A stretch of 64,000 nucleotides of DNA from Agelas oroides (Eukaryota > Porifera > Demospongiae > Agelasida > Agelasidae). Location of the stretch: positions 9,672,118 to 9,736,117 of the forward strand of contig OX422185.1 of NCBI GenBank assembly GCA_949130485.1. Direction: 5' to 3'. The stretch's first letter is position 1, and the number at the start of each line of letters is the position of its first letter. The position numbers and the translations under genes were made by a program. Positions 23,656 to 35,200 of this stretch are shown here, piece after piece. Under the pieces are notes generated by a model, which was not told where the DNA came from, made no database searches, and saw nothing but the letters and a program-made list of their open reading frames with translations.

Positions 23656-23919
23656 TGGCACGGTCGTCCCTCGGCGGAGGTTAACGAAAACATAAACTTG
23701 GGTTACAGTCAGGACCAGGGTTACTCCTAGTTTCAGGGTTAGGGTTTGGTTTAGGGCAATCTTGCTTTGTCTAATTTTAAAAAGGGTTTTAGTAGCTCAT
23801 TAATATATTCATGAACCCAAAATTGCCACTCGATGGACGCATCTACACGCTCACTGTAGGTAGCGTGCCAACCACCAATGTATCTCAAATCAATCTATGC
23901 CAGCTTTTGTTCAAAGCTA

Positions 23920-25423
23920 CAGTGGAACCAGTAAAGAGAGCAAAAAGTGCTTTTTTTGACTTTACAGGCTCATATTTTTAAAAGTAAACATGACACAAGA
24001 AATACAAACATATTTTCATGATCTCCAGGAAAAACTGAGTAAGACGGGTAGGTGCAAAGGCATCATGTGACAGTCATGTGACAGTACATGGCAGGGAAAC
24101 AACCCTAGGTCAAAAAGTGACTTTTAGCATGGGATTTGTCAAGCATTGCAATTTAAAGTCCCAGACTACTGCCATTGGAATCTCACCCAGGTAAGGTCCC
24201 TTGAACCGCACAAAGTATTCTTAACTGTCAGCACTTTCAGAGAGCAGGGCCAAAGTAGCCATTTTTGAGCCCTCCAAGCGTTAAGCATGGTATGCGTGCA
24301 AACATACGAGTTAAGGTCTGAACTTTCAGTTATCGAACACAAAGTCTTTATATTTTCAGGAACTAGTGACAGGGAACACTTCTCCGCGGCCAAATCCGAG
24401 AAACGCAGCCTTGTGAGCGAGAACGCGACTTTTCGACGGCCATCTTGCTGTTTTGTGACGTAGGGCTTGTCACGCGAAATAATACTAAACGTAACGAGGT
24501 CACGTGTATCGTTATTAACAATGGCGACTAACCGTGTGCTGTTGGCGTTCTTTACCTGTCACTGCCGGGGGGGTAAAGTTTTATGACTTGGCAGAGGTAG
24601 GCGCTAGGCAGGGGAGCAAAGTCAGATTCGTCAGGGACCCTGGCAATCCCTATGACACCAACTGTGTCGAAGTGTGGCTGTGTGAGGATGGTAGGAGGCA
24701 GAAGTTGGGGCATGCGGCTAAGGAAGCAGCAGAGTGGCTTTCTCCGATGCTTCTGAAAAGAACCGGTGGGTAGTGAAGAATTCGAAGTATTCATCGATAG
24801 CCGGCGCTCGAACACGAAAGATCTAGCATTACGTAATCGTATGTCGTGACGTCACAATCGCGATTATCTTAAGTACAGTGGTAACGCAGTAGCGCTAAAA
24901 TGGCCATCAAAAAGTCGCGTTCGCGCTCACAAGGCTGCGTTTCTCGGATTTGGCCGCGGGGAAGTGTTCCCTGTCACTAGTTCCTGAAAATATAAAGACT
25001 TTGTGTTCGATAACTGAAAGTTCAGACCTTAACTCGTATGTTTGCACGCATACCATGCTTAACGCTTGGAGGGCTCAAAAATGGCTACTTTGGCCCTGCT
25101 CTCTGAAAGTGCTGACAGTTAAGAATACTTTGTGCGGTTCAAGGGACCTTACCTGGGTGAGATTCCAATGGCAGTAGTCTGGGACCTTAAATTGCAATGC
25201 TTGACAAATCCCATGCTAAAAGTCACTTTTTGACCTAGGGTTGTTTCCCCGCCATGTACTGTCACATGACTGTCACATGATGCCTTTGCACCTACCCGTC
25301 TTACTCAGTTTTTCCTGGAGATCATGAAAATGTGTTTGTATTTCTTGTGTCATGTTTACTTTTAAAAATATGAGCCTGTAAAGTCAAAAAAAGCACTTTT
25401 TGCTCTCTTTGCTGGTTCCACTG
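23920..25423. mobile_element. Tc1/mariner-type inverted-repeat element with HIRAN cargo
   Basis: A 1504-bp element with termini CAGTGGAACC and GGTTCCACTG, flanked by TA on both sides (23918-23919 and 25424-25425). The uninterrupted site, a single TA, is seen in the copy at about 2420. CAGT ends with TA duplication are typical of Tc1/mariner, and CAGTNNAACC ends of pogo/Tigger types. The arms are unusually long: 23920-24446 is the near-perfect reverse complement of 24899-25423. The 452-bp centre holds a broken HIRAN-domain segment and no transposase. Confidence 0.82.
24521..24775 (+). pseudogene. HIRAN-domain fragment, frame-broken
   Basis: The frame from about 24550 to the stop at 24773 gives a HIRAN-like segment: GGVKFYD at the start, then VRFVRDPGNPYDTNCVEVW, then KLGHAAKEAAEWLSPML. 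This matches the family pattern of an aromatic pair, an R-(E/D)-P-x-N-P-Y-D core and a glycine-histidine followed by a helix. HIRAN binds DNA 3' ends in HLTF-type remodellers. An ATG at 24521 begins a plausible N-terminus, but it joins only if one extra base near 24550-24556 is ignored. A possible splice donor follows the last codons. It is probably one captured exon; function is unlikely. Confidence 0.7.
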
Positions 25424-26182
25424 TACTCTCAAAGTCAGGCTAGACTCATGTTTGTCACTACTCTTGGAATGGACAACTTTGACTGCACCAAAATGAATGC
25501 ACATTTCGAAAAATTCACAGCTTGTCTACGGGAGGGGCTCATTCACGAGTGGAAGCAAGCATTACTAGCCCCACCTCTCCCCCTTATGTCGCTAAACAAC
25601 TCACGGCTCTGTTCCACACACAGCCACCGTTCAGCTCCCTTGTCTGTCAGACTGTAGCACAAACGATAAATTGCGTATTCTAGTTAAAGCCCAGCCCAGC
25701 ACTCGAAGCACCTGGCCACGGTCACCAACTAGACTAGGCATACGGCCGCGAGACCTGGGCCTACTCAACAAATACAGTCTTGGCCACTGTGGCCTTTCTG
25801 CTGCTTCTAGACACAAGCTTGCTTTCACAAGCAGGCATCACGCACTACTCACAGCTACTGACACTACAGCACTCTACTAAACTCCTTCTCTTTTTTATTT
25901 TTTTTAAATTTTTTTTTTTAAGTCGATCTAAGCTTATCTTCAAAGTTCCGAGCACCACATGAAGGGTGCCGCCAGGCCACATCTTAACTAACTTAATTAT
26001 AAACTGATTATTGGATGGCAATGCCGACAGGAAATGGGGAAAATCCCCAATTTTACGGACCGTGAACGGTTTGAGACTCCCAAAACGGACTGTGCGCTAA
26101 AATTTTAACAAGACAAAGAAGACTATCAACTTGGATTCCAGGTTTGTTGACCTTGAAAATACAGGGTACAGTGCCACCTTAA

Positions 26183-28252
26183 GTGCCTGGAAACATATAG
26201 AAAGCAGTTTTAACCACCGTTGAGGTCCTGTGAGGTTCGTTCAAGCCTGTTTATGTGTGTGAAATGTCTGACAGAGCCGTTTTAACCACAGTATAGGTCC
26301 TTTGAGCCTCGTGCAAGCCGGTTTATGTGCGTGAAAGGTGTGACACAGCCGTTCTAACTATAGTGTAGGTCCTGTGAAGCTCGTGCAAGCCTGTTTATGT
26401 ACAAGGAAAGATCTAGAAAGCGGGTTTCACAACGGTGGAGGTCCAGCGAGGCTAGTGCAAGCCTGTTTATGTGCCAGCAAAGAACTAGAAAGCAGTTTTC
26501 ACCAGTGTACCGGTCCTGTGAAGCTCGTACAAGCCTGTTTAAGTGCGGGAAATGTGTGTCATCACCTTTTTAAAAGCCGTGGAGGAGCTGTGATGTACGT
26601 GCAAGCTTGTTCAAGTGCCTGGAAAGATATAGAAAGTAGTTTTCACCACAGTTGAGGTCCTGTGAGGCTCGTGCTAGCCTGTTTTAATGTGCCAGGAAAG
26701 ATCTAGAAAGCAGCATTTACCACTGTGCGTAGCCTGTGAAGCACGTACAAGCCTGTTTAAATGCTGGACAGGTGTGACATTGCCGTTTCAACCGCCGTGG
26801 AGGTGCTTTGTAGCACGTGCAGGCCTGTTTAAGTGCCTGGAAAAATCTAGAACACAGTTTTCACCGCTGTTGAGGTACTCTAAGGCTCGTGGAAGCCTGT
26901 TTATTAGCCAGGAAAGACCTAGAATGCAGTTTGCACCACTATGGAGGTCTTGTGAGGCTCGTGCAAGCCTGTTTATGTGCGTGAAAGGTCTGACACTGCG
27001 GTTTTAACCATAGTATACGTCCTGTGAAGTTCGTGCAAGCCTGTTTAAGTGTCAGGGAAGAGCTAGAACGCAGGTTTCACCACTATGGAAGTCCTGTGAA
27101 GCACGTGCAAGCCAGTTCAAGAGCCATGAAAGACCTAGAAAGCTGGTTTCACCACTGTGTAGCTCCTGTGAAGCTCGTACAAGCCTGTTTAAGTGCGAGA
27201 ACGGTGTGACATCGCCGTTTTAACCGCCGTGGAGGTGCTGAAATGCACGAGCAGGCCTGTTTAAGGGCCTGGAAAGATTTAGAAAGCAGTTTTCACCACT
27301 GTTGAAGTCTTGTGAGGCTCGTGCAAGCCTGTTTATGTGTGTGAAATGTCTGACACAGCCATTTTAACCACAGTATAGGTCCTGTGAAGCTCGTGCAAGC
27401 CTGTTTATGTCCCTGGAAAGATCTAGAAAGCAGTTTTCACCACTGTTGAGATCCTGTGAGGCTCGTGCAAGCCTGTTTATGTGCGTGAAAGATCTGACAC
27501 ATCCGTTTTAACCACAGTATAGGTCATGTGAAGCACGTGCCGGCCTGTTTAAGTGCCAGGAAAGAGATAGAATGCAGTTTTAACCACCGTGGAAGCCCTG
27601 TGAGTTTCGTGCAAGCCTGGTTATGTGTGTGAAATGTCTGGCAAAGCCGTTTTACCACAATATAGATCCTGTGAAGCTAGTGCAAGCCTGTTTAGGTGAG
27701 GGAAAGTGTGACATCGCTGTTTTAACCGGCGTGGAGGTGCTGTGAAGGACATGCAGGCCTGTTTATGTGCCTGGAAATATCTAGAAAGCAGTTTTCACCA
27801 CTGTTGAGGTCTTACGAGGCTCGTGAAAGCCTGTGTGTTTGCGTGAAACGTCTGCCACTGCCGTTTTAATCACAGTGTAAGTCCTTTGAGCCTAGTGCAA
27901 GCCTGTTTATGTGCGTCAAAGGTGTGACACAGCCGTTTTAACTACAGTGTAGGTCCAGTGAAGCTAGTCCTAGCCTGTTTATGTGCCAGGAAAGATCTAG
28001 AAAGCAGTTTTCACCACTGTGGAGGTCCTGTGAAGTTCATGCAAGCCTGTTTATGTGCGTGAAAGCACTGACACAGCCGTTTTACCCACAGTTTAGGTCC
28101 TGTGAAGGACGGGCAAGCCTGTTCAAGTGTCTGGAAAGAGCTAGAAAGCAGTTTACACCACTGTGGAATTTCTGTGAAGCACGTGCAAGCCAGCTTAAGA
28201 GCCAGGAAAGGTCTAGAAAGCTGGTTTCACCACTGTGCGGTTCCTGTGAAGA
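26183..28252 (+). repeat. 72-bp satellite array, block 6
   Basis: About 29 forward monomers of all classes, interrupted at its right end within a monomer (after CCTGTGAAG) by the LINE that follows. Confidence 0.95.
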
Positions 28253-28285
28253 TTTTTGAAGTGAACGTCAGAGCGAAGTGAAGCT

Positions 28286-29205
28286 ATGTCTAGCAGTAAA
28301 GCTAAAACCTGTGACAGTAAAGCTAAAACCTGTGACCTATGTACTGGGGCATTCAAGGCAAGCGACGAGGTTCTTCACTGCGAAGGATATTGTAAGTCCT
28401 TACATCGCTACTGTGCTGGTATCTCCAGGCAGCACTACAAGACGCTGACTGACAATTCCACTCCGTTTGTATGCCTTGTTTGTACACAGTTGCTACATAA
28501 AGCTGAGTTACAGACGCTCCTAAGCGAGTTAGAAGCGCTAAAGTCGGAGTGCCAAGAACTGCGAGCAGAGTTACGAGCTACTAGAGCAGATACATCTGCC
28601 GCTCCTACTCCTGCAGGCAACGAAAGCACCCAACCTGCCGCTTTCCAAGCACTGAAGAAAGACGTAGAGCAGCTACAAGCCACTGTTGAAGCCCAGTCAA
28701 AGAGCTATGCAGCTGCATTAAAACAGGGGGCAGAAGCAAGGCACAGCTAAAGAAAAAGTCTCGTTATGACAAGACTAACAGAACTGTGAATAACCAGTCT
28801 GAGAGCGCTCAAACATCTGTCAAGCACAGTCCTCCCAAGCATAGTTCCTCCAAACCTAAGATACCAGTATCTGGAGCGAGAAAAGTTTGGGAGACCTCTA
28901 CTTCTGCAGTCATCACAACCCTGACAAAACTGACGTCTATGAGCAGTGAGCAAGTACAAGCTAGACGTAAGTTCAAGTCAATCAATGGGAGCAGCAATCG
29001 TATAAGGTGGTGGTTTGTACTAAGGGGAGATGAAGATACTCTCTCAATATTAGAGAGTGAATGGGAACAGGTACAATTGCAAACAAATTGGAAACTCGAG
29101 CCATTACTTAAGTTCTCCGACAGTGATGAGTTGGCCGATTCAGTAATACATGTAGAAGACCACTCAAATCCAAACTCAAATTCTGAGTCTTTTTTAGACC
29201 AATAA
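28286..29205 (+). pseudogene. LINE ORF1: PHD-type zinc finger and coiled coil, one frameshift
   Basis: Starts at ATG 28286 with a tandem 7-residue repeat (SKAKTCD twice). A PHD-like finger follows (CDLC at the start, then C-x3-C, H-x2-YC and CLVC). After that comes a Glu/Leu-rich helical segment of about 70 residues, likely a coiled coil. The frame stops at 28750. Continuity resumes one frame over from about 28730, where a GGGGG run would need one more base, and then runs to 29205 as a basic Ser/Lys-rich segment and an RRM-like tail. Total would be about 306 residues. ORF1 proteins of this type bind RNA and aid retrotransposition. PHD in ORF1 is known in CR1-like LINEs. Confidence 0.75.
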
Positions 29206-29219
29206 GGCCAACAGGCTAA

Positions 29220-29903
29220 ATGTTGGGTAGAAGCTCAAACAGCATATCAATAATGTACTTTAATTGCCGAAGCATTGTACCCAAGTTTGACGAGCTTGTT
29301 TGCCTCTGTTCGGCTAATAAACCATCCATTGTTTGTCTCACTGAAACATGGCTTTGCTCAGACATTCTCGATTCTGAACTGCATATCCCTAATTACACTA
29401 TTGCTAGACAAGACAGGAATAGACATGGAGGAGGAGTAGCAATTTATATTAACAATGCATTCTCGTTCAAAGTCTTACTAAGTGGCCCATCTGGCCTGGA
29501 ACTGATTATTATTTCACTGCAAAGTGGTAGACATGGTAACTTGTGTGTGGGAGTTTTTTACAGACCACCTTCATCATCTTTTTCTATTATTGATACTCTT
29601 TTGGACAGCTTATTTTCTATTAACCATTCTTATTTTTCCAATTTTGTACTGTTAGGTGATTTTAACGTAAATCTTGTAAACCCAGATGACTTTTTGTATA
29701 ACAAGATTGAAGAACTAATGGACAGCTTCGTGTTTTCCCAGGTTGTAACTTCCCCAACACACACTTCACCTAATTCAGAACCTTCTATCATTGACCTTGT
29801 TTTTATATCAAACATGCACCTTTTTGAGTTTTGTAACATCATCCCACAATTAGCTAACTCTGACCATTTCGGTCTGCATGTATGCATAAAGCACATATTC
29901 TGA
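29220..29903 (+). pseudogene. LINE ORF2 part 1: apurinic-type endonuclease
   Basis: Starts at ATG 29220, just after the ORF1 stop. It shows the exonuclease-endonuclease-phosphatase fold motifs in order: FNCRSIVPKFDEL, CLTETWL (catalytic Glu), RHGGGVAIYI, GVFYRPP, LLGDFNVNL (catalytic Asp/Asn), IIDLVFIS and SDHFGLHV (catalytic Asp-His). This domain nicks the target DNA to prime reverse transcription. The frame ends in TGA at 29901. Bases 29902-29965 are instead open in the next frame (IRRKIWRYKHADL), and the original frame then returns, so two compensating single-base changes probably separate it from the reverse transcriptase. Confidence 0.85.
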
Positions 29904-29975
29904 TACCACCCAGTACACTCCCACAATACGCCGCAAAATATGGAGATATAAGCATGCAGACTTAATGACCTCCTA

Positions 29976-32045
29976 ATGGATGTAGACTTGGAGACTATTA
30001 TTGATCCTAACGACATCCAATCGACTTGGTCAAATTGGAAGAAGATATTCCTAGACATCATGGATGAATGCATACCTAAATCTATTTTGCCGAACAGAAA
30101 AAATCTTCCGTGGCTTACCAAGGACATAATCCAACTAATACGTAAAAGGAACAACCTCTTTAGAAAAGCAAAAGTCTCAAATGACCCTAAAGATCTCCAG
30201 CAATTCAAAGCTACCCGAAATAAAGTTGTCTCTAAGCTGAGATCAAGTAAACAAAGATTTTTCTCTAGCCTCGACCCTAAGCATCCCAAAGATTTCTGGA
30301 AATCGATTAAAGCCCTGAGCACATCACCTGATGACTGTTCAATCCCTTCACTGATTGACAGTGCAACAAGCAACGAGGTAAAAGATAATGGGGACAAGGC
30401 AGAACTACTGAACCATACATTTGTCAGTCACTTCAATACCGCGCAAATACCCATCAACCACACTGATATCCCACCAGTAAATCCAGAAGATTCCTGTGAC
30501 AGCATTCTGTGTTCTGAAGACGAGGTCTATAACCTCCTACGTTCACTAGATACCACTAAGTCTAATGGAGACGATGATATCTCAGCGATTATGCTCAAAA
30601 ACACAGCACTTAGTATCACTGAAGCAGTTACCAAGATGTTTAACATATCTATCTCGCTTGGCGAACTTCGAGATGAATGGAAAGTATCACGTATTACTCC
30701 CATCCCAAAACATGGAGACCGCACAAACCCATCCAACTACCGCCCAATTTCCCTACTTTCAATCCTAAGCAAACTTTTGGAAAAGCATATGACACAATTA
30801 CTTACTGAACACGTGGTAGTACACAGTCCAATATCTCCTCATCAATGGGGGTTCTGTAAAGGAAAATCAACTGCTGGTGCTCTAGCACTGGCAGTTGATC
30901 AATGGCACAGGCATCTTGAGGAAAGTAATGATATATGTACCGTGTTCTTTGACTACAGAAAAGCCTTCGACACTGTTCCACACAGAAACTTACTGTCTAA
31001 ATTGGAATCTCTTGGTATTAACTCGTATGTACTCAGATGGTTGACCCATTATCTCTGTAAGCATTCCCAATATGTATGTACTAATGGTTCAAACTCCAAC
31101 AAACTACTTGTAACATCAGGAGTACCTCAGGGCTCTGTTCTGGGACCTATATTATTTATTATCTATATTAACGATATTACTCATTCCACCCTATTCGATG
31201 GCAGCATGAGACTTTTTGCTGACGACATTATGATATACAGGCCAGTTCGTACACTGGAAGACTTTACCATGTTACAGTCTGACATTGACAGCCTTACATC
31301 TTGGACTGAACAAAATTTTCTACAATTCAATGCAGACAAATGTAAGTATATGGTAATCTCCAGGAAACATCAAATAAACCTTTCCCTGGAGTCCCAGCCT
31401 CCACTCCAAATAAACGGTGTCACCATGGAAAGAGTTGACAACTACAGATACCTTGGAGTCTGGATAACATCCAACCTTTCTTGGAACAAACATATCACAG
31501 AAGTGTGTCGCAAAGCTAGGCAAAAGGTGGGCATCCTCTATCGCAAATGCTACAAAAATGCCAACAATGCCACAATGCTGAAACTCTATCTTTCCTGTAT
31601 TAGACCTGAACTAGAGTACGCTGCCACTGTCTGGTCTCCTCATCAAAAGGGTCAAATTGACACTCTTGAATCTGTTCAGAAACTTGCATTGCGTGTATGT
31701 TTTAGGAATTGGGACACCAATTACCATACCCTGCTCTCCACGAATAACATTCCAAGTCTGTCCAAAAGAAGGTTCTTTTTACGTCTAAGTTTTCTATTTA
31801 ATATTGTTAAAGGAGTATACAGTCTGCCACACAACGCACCTATCGAAATAAGAGAGTACCACCACTACTCCCGATCTCACAGTCTCACCTTGAAAGTTCC
31901 ATATGCTAATACCAATGCATTTTACTACTCATTCTTTTGTGATTCTCTTCGCCACTGGAATGCACTTCCACATGATATTATTGACTCCCCTGATGCCGAA
32001 CACTTCAAGAGTAAATTATCTGTTCACTTCAGAAACATGCATTAA
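29976..32045 (+). CDS. LINE ORF2 part 2: reverse transcriptase
   Basis: A 689-residue frame in the same phase as the endonuclease. Reverse transcriptase blocks are all visible: YRPISLLS near residue 254, QWGFCKGKSTAGAL, VFFDYRKAFDTVPH near 324 (first catalytic Asp), SGVPQGSVLGPILF near 381 and RLFADDIMIY near 413 (catalytic Asp pair). NYRYLGVWI and a CR1-type C-terminal domain follow. All catalytic residues are intact. Together with the endonuclease this would be an ORF2 protein of about 940 residues. The stop at 32045 is followed by 200 bp of 3' UTR. Confidence 0.92.
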   Translation: MDVDLETIIDPNDIQSTWSNWKKIFLDIMDECIPKSILPNRKNLPWLTKDIIQLIRKRNNLFRKAKVSNDPKDLQQFKATRNKVVSKLRSSKQRFFSSLDPKHPKDFWKSIKALSTSPDDCSIPSLIDSATSNEVKDNGDKAELLNHTFVSHFNTAQIPINHTDIPPVNPEDSCDSILCSEDEVYNLLRSLDTTKSNGDDDISAIMLKNTALSITEAVTKMFNISISLGELRDEWKVSRITPIPKHGDRTNPSNYRPISLLSILSKLLEKHMTQLLTEHVVVHSPISPHQWGFCKGKSTAGALALAVDQWHRHLEESNDICTVFFDYRKAFDTVPHRNLLSKLESLGINSYVLRWLTHYLCKHSQYVCTNGSNSNKLLVTSGVPQGSVLGPILFIIYINDITHSTLFDGSMRLFADDIMIYRPVRTLEDFTMLQSDIDSLTSWTEQNFLQFNADKCKYMVISRKHQINLSLESQPPLQINGVTMERVDNYRYLGVWITSNLSWNKHITEVCRKARQKVGILYRKCYKNANNATMLKLYLSCIRPELEYAATVWSPHQKGQIDTLESVQKLALRVCFRNWDTNYHTLLSTNNIPSLSKRRFFLRLSFLFNIVKGVYSLPHNAPIEIREYHHYSRSHSLTLKVPYANTNAFYYSFFCDSLRHWNALPHDIIDSPDAEHFKSKLSVHFRNMH

Positions 32046-32246
32046 TTCCTACCTTAAAATAGTATTTTTAACTACCTATATCATACCTAGTATAATATCA
32101 CTTCTTTAATGCACACCACTACATTTAAATATATGACTTGTAATATAATTGTAACATTGGGTCCACACTTGTATTAGCATCATGCTATTTGTGTATCCAT
32201 GCTCTATATATGCAAAATTATTATAAATAAAGAAAAAAATTAAAAA

Positions 32247-35200
32247 GCTCGTGGAAGCCTGTTTTATGTGCAAGGAAAGATCTAGAAAGCAGTTTTCACC
32301 ACTGTGCGTGTCCTGTGAAGCTCGTACAAGTCTGTTTATGTGCGGGAGAGGTGTGCCATTGCCGTTTTATCTGCCGTGGAAGTGCAGTGAAGGACGTGCA
32401 GGACTGTTGAAGTGCCTGTTGAGGTCCTCTGAGGCTCGTAGAAGCCTGTTTATGTGCGTGAAATGTCTCACACAACAGTTTTATCCACAGTATAGGTTCT
32501 GCGAAGCTCGTGCAAGCCTGTTTATGTGCCAGGAACGATCTAGAAAGCGGTTTTCACCACAATGGAGGTCCAGCAAGGCTAGTGCAAGCCTGTTTAAGTG
32601 TCAGCAAAGAGCTAGAAAGCAGTTTTCACCACTGTACCGGTCCTGTGAAGCTCATACAAGCCTGTTTAAGTGCGGGAAATGTGTGTCATCGCCTTTTAAA
32701 AAACCGTGGATGAGCTGTGAAGTACGTGCAGACTTGTTTAAGTGCCTGGAAAGATATAGAAAGCAGTTTTCACCACAGTTGAGGTCCTGTGAGACTCCTG
32801 CAAGCCTGTTTTAATGTGCCAGGAAAGATCTAGAAAGCAGTATTTACCACTGTGCGTATCCTGTGAACCACGTACAAGCCTGTTTAAGTGCGGGAACGGT
32901 GTGACATCGCCGTTCTAACCGCCGTGGGGGTGCTGAAATGCACGTGCAGGCCTGTTTAAGTGCCTGGAAAGATTTAGAAAGCAGTTTTCACCACTGTTGA
33001 AGTCTTATGAGGCTCGTGCAAGCCTGTTTATGTCTGTGAAATGTCTAACACAGCCATTATAACCGCAGTATAGGTCCTGTGAAGCTCGTGCAAGCCTGTT
33101 TATGTGCCAGGAAAGATCTAGAAAGCAGTTTTCACCACTGTGCAGGTCCTGTGAAGCTCGTACAAGCCTGTTTAAGTGCGGGAAAGGTGTGATATCGCCG
33201 TTTTAACCGACGTTGATGTGCTGCGAACAATGTGCAAGCCTGTTTAAGTGCCTGGAAAGATATAGAAAGCCGTTTTAACCACTGTTGAGGTCCTGTGAGG
33301 TTCGTAGAAGCCTGTTTATGTGTGTGAAATGTCTGACAGTGCCGTTTTAACCCCAGTATAGGTCCTGTGCAGCTCGTGCAAGCCTGTTTATGTTCCCGGA
33401 AAGATCTAGAAAGCAGTTTTCACCACTGTGGAGGTCCTGTGAAGCTGGTGCAAACCGGTTTATGTGCCACGAAAGATCTAGACAGCAGTTTTCACCACTG
33501 TGCAAGTCCTGTGAAGCTCGTACAAGCCAGTTTAAGTGCGGGAAATGTGGGACATCGCCGTTTTAACCGCCGTGGAGGTGCTGTGAAGCACGTGCACGGC
33601 TGTTTAAGTGCCTCGAAAGATCTAGAAAGCAATTTACACCATTGTTGAGGTCCTGCGAGGCTCGTGCAATCCTGTTTCTGTACGTGAAAGGTCTGACACA
33701 GCCGTTTTAACTACAGTACAGGTCCTGTGAAGCTCGTGCAAGCCTGTTTATGTGCCACGAAAGATCTTGAAAGCGGTTTTCACCACACTATTGGTCCTGT
33801 GAAGCTCGTGCAAGCCTGTTTAAGTGTCTGGAATGATCTAGAAAGCAGTTTTCACCACTGTGCGTGTCCTGTGAAGCTCGTACAAGTCTGTTTATGTGCG
33901 GGAGAGGTGTGCCATTGCCGTTTTATCTGCCGTGGAAGTGCAGTGAAGGACGTGCAGGACTGTTGAAGTGCCTGTTGAGGTCCCCTGAGGCTCGTAGAAG
34001 CCTGTTTATGTGCGTGAAATGTCTCACACAACAGTTTTATCCACAGTATAGGTTCTGTGAAGCTCGTGCAAGCCTGTTTATGTGCCAGGAACGCTCTAGA
34101 AAGCAGTTTTCACCACTATGGAGGTCCAGCGAGGCTAGTGCAAGCCAGTTTAAGCGTCAGGAAAGAGCTAGAAAGCAGTTTTCACCACTGTACCGGTCCT
34201 GTGAAGCTCGTACAAGCCGGAAAATGTGTGTCATCGCCCTTTAAAAAGCCGTGGAGGAGCTGTGAAGTACGTGCAGACCTGTTTAAGTGCCTGGAAAGAT
34301 ATAGAAAGCAGTTTTCACCACAGTTGAGGTCCTGTGAGGCTCCTGCAAGCCTGTTTTAATGTGCCAGGAAAGATCTAGAAAGCAGTATTTACCACTGTGC
34401 GTATCCTGTGAAGAACGTACAAGCCTGTTTAAGTGTCAGGAAAGAGCTAGAAAGCAGTTTTCACCACTGTGGAAGTCCTGTGAAGCACGTGCAGGCAAGT
34501 TTAAGAGCCAGGAAAGACCTGGAAAGCTGGTTTGACCACTGAGGAAGTCCTGTGAGGCTCGTGCAAGCCTGTTTTATGTGCCAGCAAAGATCTAGAAAGC
34601 GGCCTGTTTAAGTCAGGGGACGGTGTAACATCGCCGTTTTAACCACCGTGGAGGTGCTGAAATGCACGTGCAGGCCCGTTTAAGTACCTGGAAAGGTTTA
34701 GAAAGCAGTTTTAACCACTGTTGAAGTCTTGTGAGGCTCGTTCAAGCCTGTTTATGTGTGTGAAATGTCTAACACAGCCATTATAACCGCAGTATAGGTC
34801 CTGTGTACCTCGTGCAAGCCTGTTCATGTGCCAGGAAAGATCTAGAAAGCGGTTTTCACCACTATGGAGGTCCAGCGATGCTAGTACAAGCCTGTTTATT
34901 TGCCAGGAAAGAACTAGAAAGCAGTTTTGACCACTGTGCAGGTCCTGTGAAGCTCGTACAAGCCTGTTTAAGTACGGGAAAGGTGTGATATCGCCGTTTT
35001 ATCCGACGTTGAGGTGCTGCGAACAATGTGCAAGCCTGTTTAAGTGCCTGGAAAGATATAGAAAGCCGTTTTAACCACTGTTGAGGTCCTGTGAGGTTCG
35101 TAGAAGCCTGTTTATGTGTGTGAAATGTCTGACAGAGCCGTTTTAACCCCAGTATAGGTCCTGTGCAGCTCGTGCAAGCCTGTTTATGTTCCCGGAAAGA

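Larger units (their letters stand above)
21331..23798 (+). repeat. Segmental duplication, copy 2
   Basis: Counterpart of 12529-14312, near-identical in sequence but 684 bp longer because of the hAT-type insertion plus its 5-bp target duplication. Unlike copy 1, which stops at the Ginger end, this copy continues into the full flank repeat. Confidence 0.9.
23656..26182. repeat. Satellite-flank repeat, copy 2 (split by an insertion)
   Basis: Bases 23656-23919 and 25424-26182 together match 2151-3113. The gap is the inverted-repeat element described separately. A T-rich tract lies at 25888-25921. The copy ends at GCCACCTTAAG and re-enters satellite. No gene is recognised in the flank repeat itself. 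Confidence 0.85.
28253..32246 (+). mobile_element. CR1/L2-like non-LTR retrotransposon, near full length
   Basis: A 4-kb LINE with a short 5' leader, a PHD-containing ORF1, an AP-type endonuclease and reverse transcriptase ORF2, and an AT-rich 3' end (AATAAAGAAAAAAATTAAAA). It sits inside one satellite monomer: the left half ends CCTGTGAAG and the right half resumes AAGCTCGTGGAAGCC, implying a target duplication of about 3 bp (AAG). The ORF1 domain type and the endonuclease class place it in the CR1/L2/Jockey group; I cannot fix the clade. Three single-base frame breaks suggest that this copy is inactive, if the assembly is right. Confidence 0.9.

Noticed and set aside
29630-30397. 255-residue reverse frame across the LINE
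   Set aside because: Antisense shadow of the endonuclease and reverse transcriptase.
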